In this document: piece after piece, positions 54,950 through 64,000 of the stretch | Numbering within the stretch: position 1 is the first letter of the stretch | Layout of the letters: each line of letters opens with the position of its first letter | Origin: Microbulbifer sp. MKSA007 | GTDB taxonomy: Bacteria; Pseudomonadota; Gammaproteobacteria; Pseudomonadales; Cellvibrionaceae | Length of the DNA stretch: 64,000 bases | Reading direction: 5' to 3' | NCBI GenBank assembly: GCA_032615215.1 | Contig: CP128433.1 | Location: 3,803,501-3,867,500 of the forward strand | The notes under the pieces: generated by a model | Seen by the model: the letters and a program-made list of their open reading frames with translations, nothing else | The model's database searches: none | What the model was told of the DNA's origin: nothing | Program-made: the position numbers and the translations under genes

Positions 54950-55795
54950 CTACAGGTATTTCGGCAGCTCGCTCGCTAGTGCGGCCATCGTAAACACTGG
55001 AAGAGCCGCGGAAAGGCTATCTATCCGATCGAGGATGCCACCGTGCCCCGGTAACATATGACTACTGTCCTTAATCCCTCTGTGCCTCTTAAACATGCTC
55101 TCCACCAGGTCCCCAATAACTGACGCCAGTGCAGTAACCAAGACACCAAAAGTGAACAAGACAGTATTTTTCAGTGGAAGCTCAAATAGGTAGGAAGTTA
55201 CGAGAGCCAAAATCAAGCAAGCACCCAAGCCACCGAAAAAGCCCTCCCAGGACTTGCCCGGACTAACTTCTCTAGCCAACTTCCGCTTACCAAACTTGCG
55301 GCCTACAAAATAAGCACCGACATCCGCCGCTGCAACGATCGCCACCACATAAAGAACCAGCCAGGCTCCGTGATCCAAGCCTCGCAAAACTACCAGTGAC
55401 AACCAGGTTGGAACTAACACAACAAGGCCTATCAGGCCTCGTACCCATCGGTTGCCCCACAGAGCAGCACTGGACGGGTAGCTTTGCACCCACAAGAAAG
55501 CGAGCGCCCACCAACCACAGGCTACAGCCAGAATCTGGCGGCCACGATCGATATCTGGATCATCAAAATTCATTGAAAAGACGTATTGAGCCGTGACCAT
55601 TAGGGTTAACCCCAGTGCGGCCAAAAAAACGACGCGCAAGGCTCGATTCAAATTCGAGAGGTTGGCCCACTCCCAGCCCGCCAGCAAGATAACCGCCACA
55701 AATATCAGTGAAAACCACTGCATTGGAAGTAAAAACAATACCCCCATGAACAGTGCCAATAGCACCAAAGCAGTAATTATTCTTTGTTTTAGCAC
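54950..55795 (-). CDS. cdsA: phosphatidate cytidylyltransferase
   Basis: The 281-residue membrane protein has about eight helices and the CdsA signature in SVIGDLVESMFKRHRGIKDSSHMLPGHGGILDRIDS (in parts, about residue 230-265). It makes CDP-diacylglycerol for phospholipids. GTG 55795 (MLKQRIITALVLL) is the likely start since AAGGGG lies about seven bases upstream; the frame is open to 55876 but that part overlaps the uppS tail region. Confidence 0.95.
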   Translation of the reverse strand: MLKQRIITALVLLALFMGVLFLLPMQWFSLIFVAVILLAGWEWANLSNLNRALRVVFLAALGLTLMVTAQYVFSMNFDDPDIDRGRQILAVACGWWALAFLWVQSYPSSAALWGNRWVRGLIGLVVLVPTWLSLVVLRGLDHGAWLVLYVVAIVAAADVGAYFVGRKFGKRKLAREVSPGKSWEGFFGGLGACLILALVTSYLFELPLKNTVLFTFGVLVTALASVIGDLVESMFKRHRGIKDSSHMLPGHGGILDRIDSLSAALPVFTMAALASELPKYL

Positions 55796-55917
55796 CGCAA
55801 ACCCCTTTGTTAGTAACTTGACCACTCTGTCTGGATACTCTGTACAGATCAAGAGCGTGTCGGCAAAGATTTCCAACCAATTTGTATCGCAAGCCTAGCG
55901 CCGCAGACTTGCCCGGA

Positions 55918-56671
55918 TCACGCCTGAGCGATCGCGTCATCCCCTCCGCGCGACCGCCGAAGCGGCGATCACGTAACTCATATTCTGCGATAGCCTTATC
56001 CAGTTCGGCTTCGTCAAAGTCGGGCCAAAGCGTATCAGTAAAATAGAATTCACTGTAAGCGGCCTGCCAGAGGATAAAGTTGCTAATACGCTGCTCACCG
56101 CTGGAGCGGATCAAAAGGTCTACCGGTGGCAGTTCTTGAAGCCGTACGTACTTACCAAGTACATCCTCAGTAATCGACTCTGGGGAGCGCGTACCATCGG
56201 CAACCTCTTGAGCCAATCTACGGGCCGCCTGAGCTATATCCCAGCGCCCGCCGTAATCAGCAGCAATTATCAGGTCGCCCTCAGTCCCTTCGCGGGTGAT
56301 ATCTTCCGCTTCGGCTATAGCGCGCTGCAAGCGAGGAGAAAATCGGTCCCGTCGACCAATAACTCTCAGGCGAACCCCTCCTCCCGCATCCGCCGGGCCT
56401 CTTTGCGCAAATAGGAATTAAACAGGCTCATCAACAGCTCGACCTCCTTCGGAGGGCGCTGCCAGTTCTCGCTGGAGAAGGCGAACAGAGTAAGCGCTTT
56501 AACGCCGCGAGCTTTACAAGCTGAAAGCAGGTCGCGGATACGCTCGACACCGGCCTTGTGGCCGGCTGAAGGGGAAAGGCCCTTTCGGGCAGCCCAGCGC
56601 CCATTGCCATCCATAATAATGGCGATGTGACGTGGGCCGGGAGCATGTAGCTCGGTACCACCGATGCTCAT
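55918..56671 (-). CDS. uppS: undecaprenyl diphosphate synthase, frame broken at two G4 runs
   Basis: The first 101 codons (from ATG 56671) carry the UppS motif HIAIIMDGNGRWA and the FAFSSENW segment, then hit TGA at about 56366. One extra G in the G4 run (about 56370-56374) continues as VRLRVIG, leading to the rest of UppS (IAADYGGRWDI, DLLIRSSGEQRISNF, LWPDF, DRRFGGR). A second missing G at 55941-55944 makes the tail run into cdsA; with it the protein ends DDAIAQA at TGA 55918, giving 251 residues, the normal length. UppS is essential, so base-calling errors are more likely than true loss. Confidence 0.9.
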
Positions 56672-57228
56672 TAAATTTCCATCAGATCTTTTTCTTTCGC
56701 TGCCAGTGCTTTGTCCACATCAGCGACAAACTGATCGGTAATTTTCTGAATGTCGTCACTTGCGCGACGCTCATCGTCCTCAGAAATTTCCTTGTCCTTG
56801 ACCAGTGACTTCACGTCCGCCAGCGCATCGCGACGAATATTGCGAATGGAAACCCGCGCCGTCTCTGCCTCACTTTTTGCCTGGCGAGTGAAGTTCTTGC
56901 GGGTCTCTTCGGTCAGCATAGGCATTGGAATACGGATAACCGCACCAGCTGTGCTGGGGTTGAGGCCCAAATCGGACTTCATAATGGCCTTTTCGATATC
57001 CGGGACCAGGTTTTTCTCCCAGGGAGTTACGGAAAGAGTGCGCGCATCCTCAACAGTAACATTGGCAACCTGAGATAACGGAGTATCAGAACCGTAATAG
57101 GAGACGTGGATGCCATCGAGAATACTCGGGTGTGCACGGCCGGTGCGAATCTTGTTGAAATTTCCAGCCAGGGCATCAAGTGCCTTACCCATACGAGCTT
57201 TCGCGTCTGTTTTTATATCTTCAATCAC
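56671..57228 (-). CDS. frr: ribosome recycling factor
   Basis: The 185-residue protein begins MIEDIKTDAKARMGKALDAL and contains NKIRTGRAHPSIL and NIRRDALADVKSLVKDKEISEDDERR (in parts), all typical. It splits post-termination ribosomes with EF-G. Its start overlaps the pyrH stop by four bases and its stop overlaps the uppS start by one base (TAATG), so the three genes are translationally linked. Confidence 0.98.
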   Translation of the reverse strand: MIEDIKTDAKARMGKALDALAGNFNKIRTGRAHPSILDGIHVSYYGSDTPLSQVANVTVEDARTLSVTPWEKNLVPDIEKAIMKSDLGLNPSTAGAVIRIPMPMLTEETRKNFTRQAKSEAETARVSIRNIRRDALADVKSLVKDKEISEDDERRASDDIQKITDQFVADVDKALAAKEKDLMEI

Positions 57229-57962
57229 GATTTCACTTCCTCTTCAATTAAGGTGCCTTCCACGCCGCCAACCACAATATTTAACAGCGCTCCGCTTTTA
57301 TCCATGCGGAATACACGTACAGGCATATTGTGTTCGCGACACAGGCAGATAGCGGTCAAATCCATCACGCCGAGCTTCTTGTCGAGAACCTCATCGTAAG
57401 TCAACTGGTCATAGCGAGTTGCTGTCGGGTCGAGTTTGGGATCAGCAGAGTAGACGCCATCGACCTTGGTCGCCTTCAAAACCAATTCGGCTTCAATTTC
57501 GATACCGCGCAGACAAGCTGCAGAATCAGTGGTAAAGAAAGGGTTGCCGGTACCGGCAGCAAAAATCAGAACTTCGCCACGCTCCAGGTAGCGAATAGCC
57601 GCACGGCGATCGTAGTGATCGACAATACCGCTCATTTGAATCGAAGACATCACTCTCGAGGAGATGTCAGATCTTTCCAGGGCATCGCGCAGTGCCAGGG
57701 CGTTCATTACCGTGGCCAGCATTCCCATGTGATCACCGGTCACACGGTCGAGACCTGCAGCGCTCAACGCAGCCCCACGGAACAGGTTGCCGCCGCCAAC
57801 AACCAAACCCACCTGGACCCCAATACCGACCAGCTGCCCAATCTCCAGGGCCATTTTGTCCAGCACCTTGGGACTGATACCGAAACCCTGATCACCCATC
57901 AGCTCTTCGCCGCTGAGCTTTAACAAAATTCTCTTATACTTGCGGTCTTTAATACCGGGCAT
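57225..57962 (-). CDS. pyrH: uridylate kinase
   Basis: The 245-residue amino-acid-kinase-fold protein has RILLKLSGEELMG, GLVVGGGNLFRGA and TGNPFFTTDSAACLRGIE (in parts). It phosphorylates UMP to UDP and is allosterically controlled by GTP and UTP. It overlaps the frr start and follows tsf after a 162-base gap containing a large stem-loop. Confidence 0.98.
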   Translation of the reverse strand: MPGIKDRKYKRILLKLSGEELMGDQGFGISPKVLDKMALEIGQLVGIGVQVGLVVGGGNLFRGAALSAAGLDRVTGDHMGMLATVMNALALRDALERSDISSRVMSSIQMSGIVDHYDRRAAIRYLERGEVLIFAAGTGNPFFTTDSAACLRGIEIEAELVLKATKVDGVYSADPKLDPTATRYDQLTYDEVLDKKLGVMDLTAICLCREHNMPVRVFRMDKSGALLNIVVGGVEGTLIEEEVKS

Positions 57963-58042
57963 TCGTTAGTCCCCTTCAATGTACCTGTTAGTGGCCAGGC
58001 CTTGCCGCTGAACATTACAACAATTTCAGTCATTTACACAGA

Positions 58043-58085
58043 GGGGTGCTCCACTGTGGGTAAGAAACCCCAGCGGAAGCACCCC
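58043..58085 (-). other. large stem-loop between tsf and pyrH
   Basis: GGGGTGCT (58043-58050) pairs with AGCACCCC (58078-58085), and inside CTGTGGG pairs partly with CCCCAG. The stem is GC-rich and about 18 bp with small mismatches; no T-run follows on the minus strand. It may be a weak attenuator or mRNA processing site separating rpsB-tsf from pyrH-frr. Confidence 0.5.
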
Positions 58086-58124
58086 ACTGCGATTGAGCGC
58101 CCGAGGGCACCCAATAATATGCGA

Positions 58125-58988
58125 TTAAGAAGAGGACTTAACCTGGGCCGCAACTTCCGCTGCGAAATCCACCTCTTCCTTCTCGATACCTTCACCCACT
58201 TCGTAGCGAACAAAGGAAACCACATCGGCACCGGCATCTTTAACCAGTTTGCCAATGCTTACGTCCGGGTTCTTAACAAAAGGCTGCTCTACCAAGCTGT
58301 TCTCTTTCAGGAACTTCTTGATGCGGCCACCCATCATTTTCTCTACGATTTCAGCCGGCTTGCCTTCCATATCCGGCTGAGCCTTGATGATGTCCTTTTC
58401 TTTTTCCAGGACGTCAGCAGGCATATCTTCCGGCTTGTTCACCTGCGGGTTAACCGCAGTCACGTGCATGGCAACATCTTTGGCCAGCTCGATCTCTCCA
58501 CCGCTCAGAGCTACCAGGGCAGCGATGCGGTTGTTGGAGTGAACGTAAGCACCTACAACTGGGGCTTCAACCAGCTCGATACGACGCACGCCGATGTTCT
58601 CACCGATTTTCTGAACCAGTGCTTCACGAGCAGTTTCCAGCTCGCCTTCCATCAGGGCAGCTACGTCTTGCTGGCGATCGGCAAATGCCTTCTCCACAAC
58701 CTTGGCAACAAACGCCTGGAAGTTTTCATCGCGAGCAACGAAGTCAGTCTCGGAGTTCACTTCAACCAGTACGCCGTAGCTGCCGTCTTCTGCAACTTTA
58801 GCGGCAACAACGCCGTCAGCAGCGGTGCGGCCAGCTTTCTTAGCGGCCTTCAGGCCGGAGGCTTTGCGCAGGTCTTCAATCGCCTTTTCGATGTCGCCAT
58901 CAGCAGCCGTCAGAGCTTTCTTACACTCCATCATCGGCAGGCCGGTACGCTCGCGCAGTTCTTTTACCATAGACGCGGTAATCGCCAT
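58125..58988 (-). CDS. tsf: elongation factor Ts
   Basis: The 287-residue protein starts MAITASMVKELRERTGLPMMECKKAL in parts, with the TDFVARDENF motif (about 80-90), HVTAVNP and a C-terminal MSFVRYEVGEGIE-like segment (VVSFVRYEVGEGI). It recycles EF-Tu by GDP release. It follows rpsB after a terminator-like hairpin, as in E. coli. Confidence 0.98.
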   Translation of the reverse strand: MAITASMVKELRERTGLPMMECKKALTAADGDIEKAIEDLRKASGLKAAKKAGRTAADGVVAAKVAEDGSYGVLVEVNSETDFVARDENFQAFVAKVVEKAFADRQQDVAALMEGELETAREALVQKIGENIGVRRIELVEAPVVGAYVHSNNRIAALVALSGGEIELAKDVAMHVTAVNPQVNKPEDMPADVLEKEKDIIKAQPDMEGKPAEIVEKMMGGRIKKFLKENSLVEQPFVKNPDVSIGKLVKDAGADVVSFVRYEVGEGIEKEEVDFAAEVAAQVKSSS

Positions 58989-59023
58989 GATTCAATCCTC
59001 GGGGTTCTGTCACTAAAAATTAG

Positions 59024-59054
59024 AAAAAAGGGGCCGTAATTCGGGCCCCTTTTT
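59024..59054 (-). terminator. attenuator-like hairpin between rpsB and tsf
   Basis: AAAAAAGGGGCC and GGCCCCTTTTT form a strong stem with a short loop, followed on the minus strand by T6. It lies between rpsB and tsf, where partial termination lowers tsf expression in relatives. Confidence 0.85.
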
Positions 59055-59101
59055 GAGTTCGTAGTGTAAAACGACTGTGTTACACCACTTAGCCCTGCAA
59101 A

Positions 59102-59848
59102 TTACTCTGCAGCGGCTTCGTCATCGTTAGCTTCGACGTACTCGTCCTTCGCAACGGTGTTACCAGCTTCTGCAGCGCCAGCAAGTACTGCGTCGGCTAC
59201 AGCTGTGGTGTACAGCTTGATTGCGCGGATAGCGTCGTCGTTACCGGGGATCACGTAATCAACACCAGCGGGATCGCTGTTGGTGTCGACAACACCGATT
59301 ACGGGGATACCCAGCTTGTTAGCTTCCTGGATAGCAATGCGCTCGTGCTCAACGTCGATTACGAAGATCGCGTCAGGCAGGCCACCCATATCCTTGATAC
59401 CACCGATGGAGCGCTCAAGCTTATCCATGGCACGGGTACGCATCAGAGCTTCTTTCTTGGTCAGCTTCTCGAAAGTACCGTCCTGAGACTGGGCTTCCAG
59501 CTCACGGAAACGCTTGATGGAAGCGCGGATGGTTTTGTAGTTGGTGAGCATACCACCCAGCCAGCGGTTGCTGACGTAAGGCTGGCCACAACGCTCTGCC
59601 TGCTCTTTGATAGACTTCTGTGCAGCACGCTTGGTGCCAACAAACATAATCTTTTTCTTTTGAGCAGTCATGCCCTTGATGATCTGCAGGGCTTCGTTGA
59701 AAGCCGGTACAGTGTGCTCAAGGTTGATGATGTGAATCTTGTTGCGGGCACCAAAGATGAATTGACCCATCTTCGGGTTCCAGTAGCGGGTCTGGTGACC
59801 AAAGTGAACACCAGCCTGCAGCATATCGCGCATACTTACTTGCGGCAT
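59102..59848 (-). CDS. rpsB: 30S ribosomal protein S2
   Basis: The 248-residue protein has DMLQAGVHFGHQTRYWNPKM in parts, FVGTKRAAQ, WLGGMLTNYKTI and GIPVIGVVDTNSDP, all S2 signatures; the tail is acidic (EANDDEAAAE). It binds the 30S subunit with S1. It heads rpsB-tsf and is divergent from map. Confidence 0.98.
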   Translation of the reverse strand: MPQVSMRDMLQAGVHFGHQTRYWNPKMGQFIFGARNKIHIINLEHTVPAFNEALQIIKGMTAQKKKIMFVGTKRAAQKSIKEQAERCGQPYVSNRWLGGMLTNYKTIRASIKRFRELEAQSQDGTFEKLTKKEALMRTRAMDKLERSIGGIKDMGGLPDAIFVIDVEHERIAIQEANKLGIPVIGVVDTNSDPAGVDYVIPGNDDAIRAIKLYTTAVADAVLAGAAEAGNTVAKDEYVEANDDEAAAE

Positions 59849-60173
59849 AATAAACCTCTATATATACGGGTTAGTCCTCCACGTATCCCATGCGTCAACC
59901 CCTTTCAGGGCACCCAGACACATGTGTCGATGCGTGTGCGGCTTTTACTCGCCCAGGGAGTATCCCCAGGCGGCGCGCTTTATACCACAAGTGCACCCCA
60001 TAGTGAAGAATTGGCACCGATTTCGCGCAAATGATCACGCCTCAATACTATTGGCGGGACGCCTGGGCCACGCTTGCGCCAATAGCGGCAAAATGTGTCC
60101 TACAGCCAGCAATCCGCTACAATAGCCCGCCTCTTGGGCGCTACCCGCCCCAACCCAGAAACAAAGGATACGC
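59849..60173. promoter_or_regulatory. divergent leader region between rpsB and map
   Basis: These 325 bases have no gene. The minus-strand leader before rpsB is long (about 200 bases) and contains inverted repeats such as CGCCCAGGG / CCCCAGGCG near 59949-59971, consistent with an S2-autoregulated leader as known in gammaproteobacteria. The map side should hold a separate plus-strand promoter. Confidence 0.45.
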
Positions 60174-60944
60174 ATGACCTCAGCCATTAAGACCCCAGAA
60201 CAAATCGCCAAGATGCGCACCGCAGGCCGCCTCGCCGCAGAGGTGCTGGAAATGATTGGCGAGTATGTCGTTCCAGGAGTCACTACCGAAGAACTGGATC
60301 GACGCTGCCACGAACACATCGTGAAGGTACAGAAAGCGATCCCGGCCTGCCTCGGTTATCGCGGCTTCCCAAAATCTATATGCACTTCCGTCAACGAAGT
60401 GGTGTGTCACGGTATCCCCTCCGAGAGCAAAATTCTCAAGAAGGGCGACATCATTAATATCGATGTGACCGTTATCAAAGATGGCTGGTACGGTGACACC
60501 AGCAAGATGTTCTTTGCCGGCAAGCCCGCCGCCCACGCTGAACGCCTGGTACAAATCACCCAGGAGTGCATGTACAAGGCCATCGAAATTGTCCGCCCCG
60601 GCACTACCCTCGGCGATATTGGCCACGTCATCCAGCAGCACGCTGAGAAAAACTATTACTCAGTGGTACGCGACTTCTGCGGACACGGCATCGGCGACGT
60701 CTTCCATGAAGACCCACAAATTCTTCACTACGGTCAGCCGGGAACTGGTGAAGTGCTCAAAGAGGGCATGACCTTCACCATTGAACCCATGATTAACGCA
60801 GGCAAAGCGGCCACGCGCGTGCTGGGAGATGGCTGGACTGCGGTAACCAAGGACCGCCGTCTCTCCGCCCAATGGGAACACACCATGGCAGTGACTAGCG
60901 ACGGGGTAGAAGTACTCACAGCACGTAGCGAGGAGAACTTCTAA
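60174..60944 (+). CDS. map: methionine aminopeptidase, type I
   Basis: The 256-residue enzyme has the five metal ligands D97, D108, H171, E204 and E235 in IDVTVIKDGWYGD, CGHGIGDVFHE, FTIEPM and WEHTMAV. It removes the initiator methionine of new proteins. It is transcribed away from rpsB, the conserved map/rpsB divergence, and is followed by glnD 29 bases later. Confidence 0.98.
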   Translation: MTSAIKTPEQIAKMRTAGRLAAEVLEMIGEYVVPGVTTEELDRRCHEHIVKVQKAIPACLGYRGFPKSICTSVNEVVCHGIPSESKILKKGDIINIDVTVIKDGWYGDTSKMFFAGKPAAHAERLVQITQECMYKAIEIVRPGTTLGDIGHVIQQHAEKNYYSVVRDFCGHGIGDVFHEDPQILHYGQPGTGEVLKEGMTFTIEPMINAGKAATRVLGDGWTAVTKDRRLSAQWEHTMAVTSDGVEVLTARSEENF

Positions 60945-60973
60945 AGCCGTACTGACAGTGCCGCGAGGAATAA

Positions 60974-63772
60974 TTGCAATACTCGCGGCACCACAGTAGC
61001 GAATCTCCGCAAACCGAACCCAAGCCGCCCCCACCTGCGGCAGCCCAAGAGCAAAACGGACTTCCCATGCAGCCAGTCAGCCCTCCCTACTTTGAACGCC
61101 CCCTGTTTTTCTTTGATCAGTCTCGTTTTCGCAGGGATTTAAGCTTCGGTGACAAACCCACTCTGGAGATATTCAAAGATGCTGTCGGCGCAGCCGAACG
61201 GCAAATGGCAGAGCGCTTTCGCGAAGGAGAGGACGTTGTCACACTGGTACACGAGCGCGCCCTGTTTGTGGACTGCCTTCTGCATTACGCCTGGCACCAG
61301 TTCGAGTGGAGAGACGGTATCGGGCTTCTCGCTGTGGGCGGATACGGGCGCGGAGAGCTGCACCCCCACTCCGATATCGATTTACTCATCCTCTCCAGCG
61401 ATCACCCAACCCCGGATACCATCGACAACATAGAGCGCCTGGTAGCCTTTTTATGGGACCTGGGCTTGGATATCGGCCACTCTGTACGAAACATCGAGGA
61501 GTGCCTGGAGTTGGCCGCGAAGGACATCACCGTGGCCACCAACCTCACCGAATCTCGCACAGTTGTCGGCGACAGCACTGTTGGCGAGCAACTAACTGCA
61601 CAAATGGAACACAAAAGGCTCTGGCCCACCGAAGAATTCTTCAAGGCCAAGCTCGCCGAACAGAAAAAGCGGCACAGCAATCAGCAGGCTGCTGAATATA
61701 TTCTCGAGCCCAATATTAAGAACTCTCCCGGGGGCCTGCGGGATATCCAGACAATTGCCTGGGTTGCCAAATATTTTTTCCAGGTGCGCACCCTGAAGCA
61801 ACTGCAGGGAAAGGCATTTTTTACCGAGGAAGAGTTCGCCATATTACAGTCCGGGGAAACCTTCCTCTGGCGTGTGCGCTACGGCTTGCACCTGCTCGCC
61901 GGCCGCGCGGAAGAGCGACTATTGTTTGACTACCAAAGAGAACTGGCGAAGCAATTCGGTTATGTAGATAGCGACACCCAGCTCGCCGTTGAGCAGTTTA
62001 TGCACAACTACTACCGCATCGTGATGGCACTGCAGGAATTGAACGATGTACTTCTCCAATATCTCGGCGAAGCCATCCTTCAGCGCAAAGGCAGCCAGCT
62101 GGTCATTCCGCTAAATGAGCGATTCCAGCTGCGCGACGGCAATATTGAGGTTACCCACCCCCAGGTATTTAACCAGGAGCCCTCGGCCCTGCTCGAGATC
62201 TTCGTGCTGATGGCCAACAACCCGGATATTAGTGGGGTACGTGCCTCCACCATCCGCCTGATTCGCGAGCACCGACACCTGATCGACGACCAGTTCCGCG
62301 CAGATCCGAAAAATACCCAGTTGTTTATGCAGCTGCTTCGCTCACCCCGGGGCTTGTCGACACAGCTATCCCGAATGACCCGCTACCGCATTCTCGGGCG
62401 ATACCTACCAGAATTTGGGCAGGTAACCGGGCAAATGCAGCACGACTTATTCCATATCTACACCGTGGATGCCCACACCTTGCAAGTTGTGCGCAATATG
62501 CGCAGCTTCCGGAGCCCCGAGGCGCGGGAAAAATTCCCGATTGCAGCGGACATTCTCGAGCGCATGCGCCAACCGGAACTGCTGTATATCGCCGGCCTCT
62601 ACCACGATATCGCCAAAGGGCGCGGTGGCGACCACTCCAAACTGGGCGTTGTGGATGCAGCGGAATTCTGCCAGCGCCACCACCTGCCCGCCCGCGACCG
62701 GCGTCTGGTTTGCTGGCTTGTAGAAAAGCATCTATTGATGAGCCAGGTTTCTCAGAAGCAGGACATCAGTGATCCCGAAGTCGTGCACGCATTCGCCCGC
62801 GAGATGGGTGACCGCGAACACCTGGACTACCTGTACGCCCTCACTGTCGCAGATATCAATGCCACCAACCCGGAGCTCTGGAACAGCTGGCGGGCCAGTT
62901 TGATGCGCCAGCTCTACCAGGCCACCCGGCACGCCCTGCGCCGAGGCCTGGAAAACCCCATCGACCGGGAAGAAATCATCGAGGAAACCCGCTGCCAGGC
63001 AATGGAAAAACTGGACGCTATGGGACTTCCGCAAGCTTCGGTGGAAAATATCTGGGCACAAATGGGGGATGACTATTTTGTTCGCGAGACCGCTGACAAT
63101 ATCACCTGGCACACTTCAGCCATCCACGAACTGCACAGCAGCCCCGACACCAGCCAAAAAGACACCCTGGTTTTAACGCGAAACTCGGGGCCCGGCGAGC
63201 ACGATGGCGCTACCCAGGTTTTTGTCTACACGCCTGATAGAGCCAACGTATTTGCCGCAGCGGTTACCGGGCTGGATATGCTCAACCTGAACGTTCACGA
63301 TGCGCGCCTGTACAATTCTGCCTCTGGTTATACGCTGGATACTTTTTACGTGCTGGATGAAGCGGGCCAACCGCTACTGGACGAACCCCAGCGCCTAGCG
63401 CAGATTCGCGACACTCTACAGCAGGAGTTGGCCCTGGTTGAGGACTACTCAAAGATCATTCAGCGACGTACGCCCCGCCGCCTTAAAATGTTTGAATTGA
63501 AGAGCCAGGCTCATCTCTCCACTGAGCCCGGCGATCATTACAGCACCCTGGAAATTACCAGTGCCGACAGACCCGGCTTGCTGGCCCGCATCGCGCGTAT
63601 TTTTATTTCCCACGATCTGCGCCTGCACAATGCAAAAATTTCGACACTCGGCGAACGAGTCGAAGATATTTTTCACATTACCGACGCCGAGGGATCACCA
63701 CTTACCGACATCGAGGCCAACGGCGCACTGGAAAAAGCCATTTGCCTGGAACTGAACAACCAAGACGCCTAA
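60974..63772 (+). CDS. glnD: bifunctional uridylyltransferase/uridylyl-removing enzyme
   Basis: The protein (932 residues from TTG 60974) has the nucleotidyltransferase motif GGYGRGELHPHSDIDLL (about 122-138), an HD domain with AGLYHDIAKGRGGDHS, and two ACT domains near the C-terminus (VFVYTPDRANVF and LEITSADRPGLLARIARIF). It uridylylates and deuridylylates PII proteins according to glutamine level. The TTG has GAGGAA only a few bases upstream; an ATG at 61067 after a proline/alanine-rich leader would give 901 residues and is an equally fair start. Confidence 0.96.
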   Translation: MQYSRHHSSESPQTEPKPPPPAAAQEQNGLPMQPVSPPYFERPLFFFDQSRFRRDLSFGDKPTLEIFKDAVGAAERQMAERFREGEDVVTLVHERALFVDCLLHYAWHQFEWRDGIGLLAVGGYGRGELHPHSDIDLLILSSDHPTPDTIDNIERLVAFLWDLGLDIGHSVRNIEECLELAAKDITVATNLTESRTVVGDSTVGEQLTAQMEHKRLWPTEEFFKAKLAEQKKRHSNQQAAEYILEPNIKNSPGGLRDIQTIAWVAKYFFQVRTLKQLQGKAFFTEEEFAILQSGETFLWRVRYGLHLLAGRAEERLLFDYQRELAKQFGYVDSDTQLAVEQFMHNYYRIVMALQELNDVLLQYLGEAILQRKGSQLVIPLNERFQLRDGNIEVTHPQVFNQEPSALLEIFVLMANNPDISGVRASTIRLIREHRHLIDDQFRADPKNTQLFMQLLRSPRGLSTQLSRMTRYRILGRYLPEFGQVTGQMQHDLFHIYTVDAHTLQVVRNMRSFRSPEAREKFPIAADILERMRQPELLYIAGLYHDIAKGRGGDHSKLGVVDAAEFCQRHHLPARDRRLVCWLVEKHLLMSQVSQKQDISDPEVVHAFAREMGDREHLDYLYALTVADINATNPELWNSWRASLMRQLYQATRHALRRGLENPIDREEIIEETRCQAMEKLDAMGLPQASVENIWAQMGDDYFVRETADNITWHTSAIHELHSSPDTSQKDTLVLTRNSGPGEHDGATQVFVYTPDRANVFAAAVTGLDMLNLNVHDARLYNSASGYTLDTFYVLDEAGQPLLDEPQRLAQIRDTLQQELALVEDYSKIIQRRTPRRLKMFELKSQAHLSTEPGDHYSTLEITSADRPGLLARIARIFISHDLRLHNAKISTLGERVEDIFHITDAEGSPLTDIEANGALEKAICLELNNQDA

Positions 63773-63803
63773 CCGAAAAAACGCCCGAGGCCCGCTCACG
63801 ACC

Positions 63804-64000
63804 ATGAACCCAAATCTGGAACAGCTGCAGCCCTATCCATTTACCAAGCTGCAAGCCCTGAAAGAGGGCCTCCAAGCGGCGGACAAACCGCATATTGCAC
63901 TATCCATCGGTGAGCCCAAGCATGCGCCACCGGAGTTTGTCAGTGCAGAGCTTGTTCGACACCTGGACAAGCTTGCCGCCTACCCACTGACCAAGGGAAT
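63804..64000 (+). CDS. dapC: succinyldiaminopimelate transaminase, 5' part
   Basis: The first 65 codons start at ATG 63804 (MNPNLEQLQPYPFTKLQAL) and include IALSIGEPKHAPPEFV, typical of DapC in the lysine/diaminopimelate pathway. The gene runs off the right edge. The glnD-dapC order is the one seen in pseudomonads. It lies 31 bases after glnD and is probably in the same transcript. Confidence 0.9.
   Translation, partial: MNPNLEQLQPYPFTKLQALKEGLQAADKPHIALSIGEPKHAPPEFVSAELVRHLDKLAAYPLTKG

Noticed and set aside
55563..55917. C-terminal extension of the uppS frame into cdsA
   Set aside because: The extension is out of frame with CdsA, has no UppS homology and disappears when one G is restored at 55941-55944.

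Overview
The window looks like a chromosome segment from a marine gammaproteobacterium close to Microbulbifer/Cellvibrionales. The basis is family recognition and gene order (rseP-bamA-skp-lpxD-fabZ-lpxA-lpxB, rpsB-tsf-pyrH-frr-uppS-cdsA-dxr, glnD-dapC), not a database search. It has two parts: an AT-richer accessory region (about 1-21,360) and a dense core region (about 21,366-64,000).

Accessory region. It opens with an exported-protein cluster ending in a HupE/UreJ-type membrane protein; the large gene before it is frameshifted at a C6 run. Next come a GFA-type zinc protein, a complete IS5-family element (4913-6079, CTAA target duplication), a PD40 beta-propeller protein, a MerR/flavodoxin-fold pair, an FAD-dependent oxidoreductase, an IS1182-family element, a cystatin-like small ORF, a LysR regulator, a group II intron encoding a reverse transcriptase (about 13,884-15,769), and a short csrA-like gene. 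From about 16,300 to 21,030 lies a run of small, mostly unrelated minus-strand genes (alpha/beta hydrolase, GNAT, TrmH-like methyltransferase, three lipoproteins, DUF-type proteins). At least one spacer folds like an integron attC site, so part of this run may be an integrase-less cassette array.

Core region, minus strand unless noted: beta-barrel protein; lysS; prfB with its programmed +1 frameshift; CueR-like regulator; lipoprotein; LysE and EamA transporters; recJ; thrC; hom. A plus-strand module ansA-HTH-aspA converts asparagine through aspartate to fumarate. Then come dsbC, the rpsP-rimM-trmD-rplS operon, ffh, plus-strand ypjD-like and CorC-like genes, and rnhB. The envelope block follows (lpxB, lpxA, fabZ, lpxD, skp, bamA, a POTRA-only bamA paralog, rseP, dxr, cdsA, uppS), then frr, pyrH, tsf, rpsB, and on the plus strand map, glnD and the start of dapC. 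The envelope block joins lipid A synthesis, outer-membrane protein assembly, isoprenoid and phospholipid precursor supply and translation genes.

Main points of interest: an intact second bamA-like gene with a signal peptide and all five POTRA domains but no beta-barrel, placed exactly between rseP and bamA; the attC-like cassette block; a divergent CsrA beside the group II intron; and uppS, an essential gene, broken at two G4 runs in a way that suggests base-calling errors. No tRNA, rRNA or CRISPR array was recognised.
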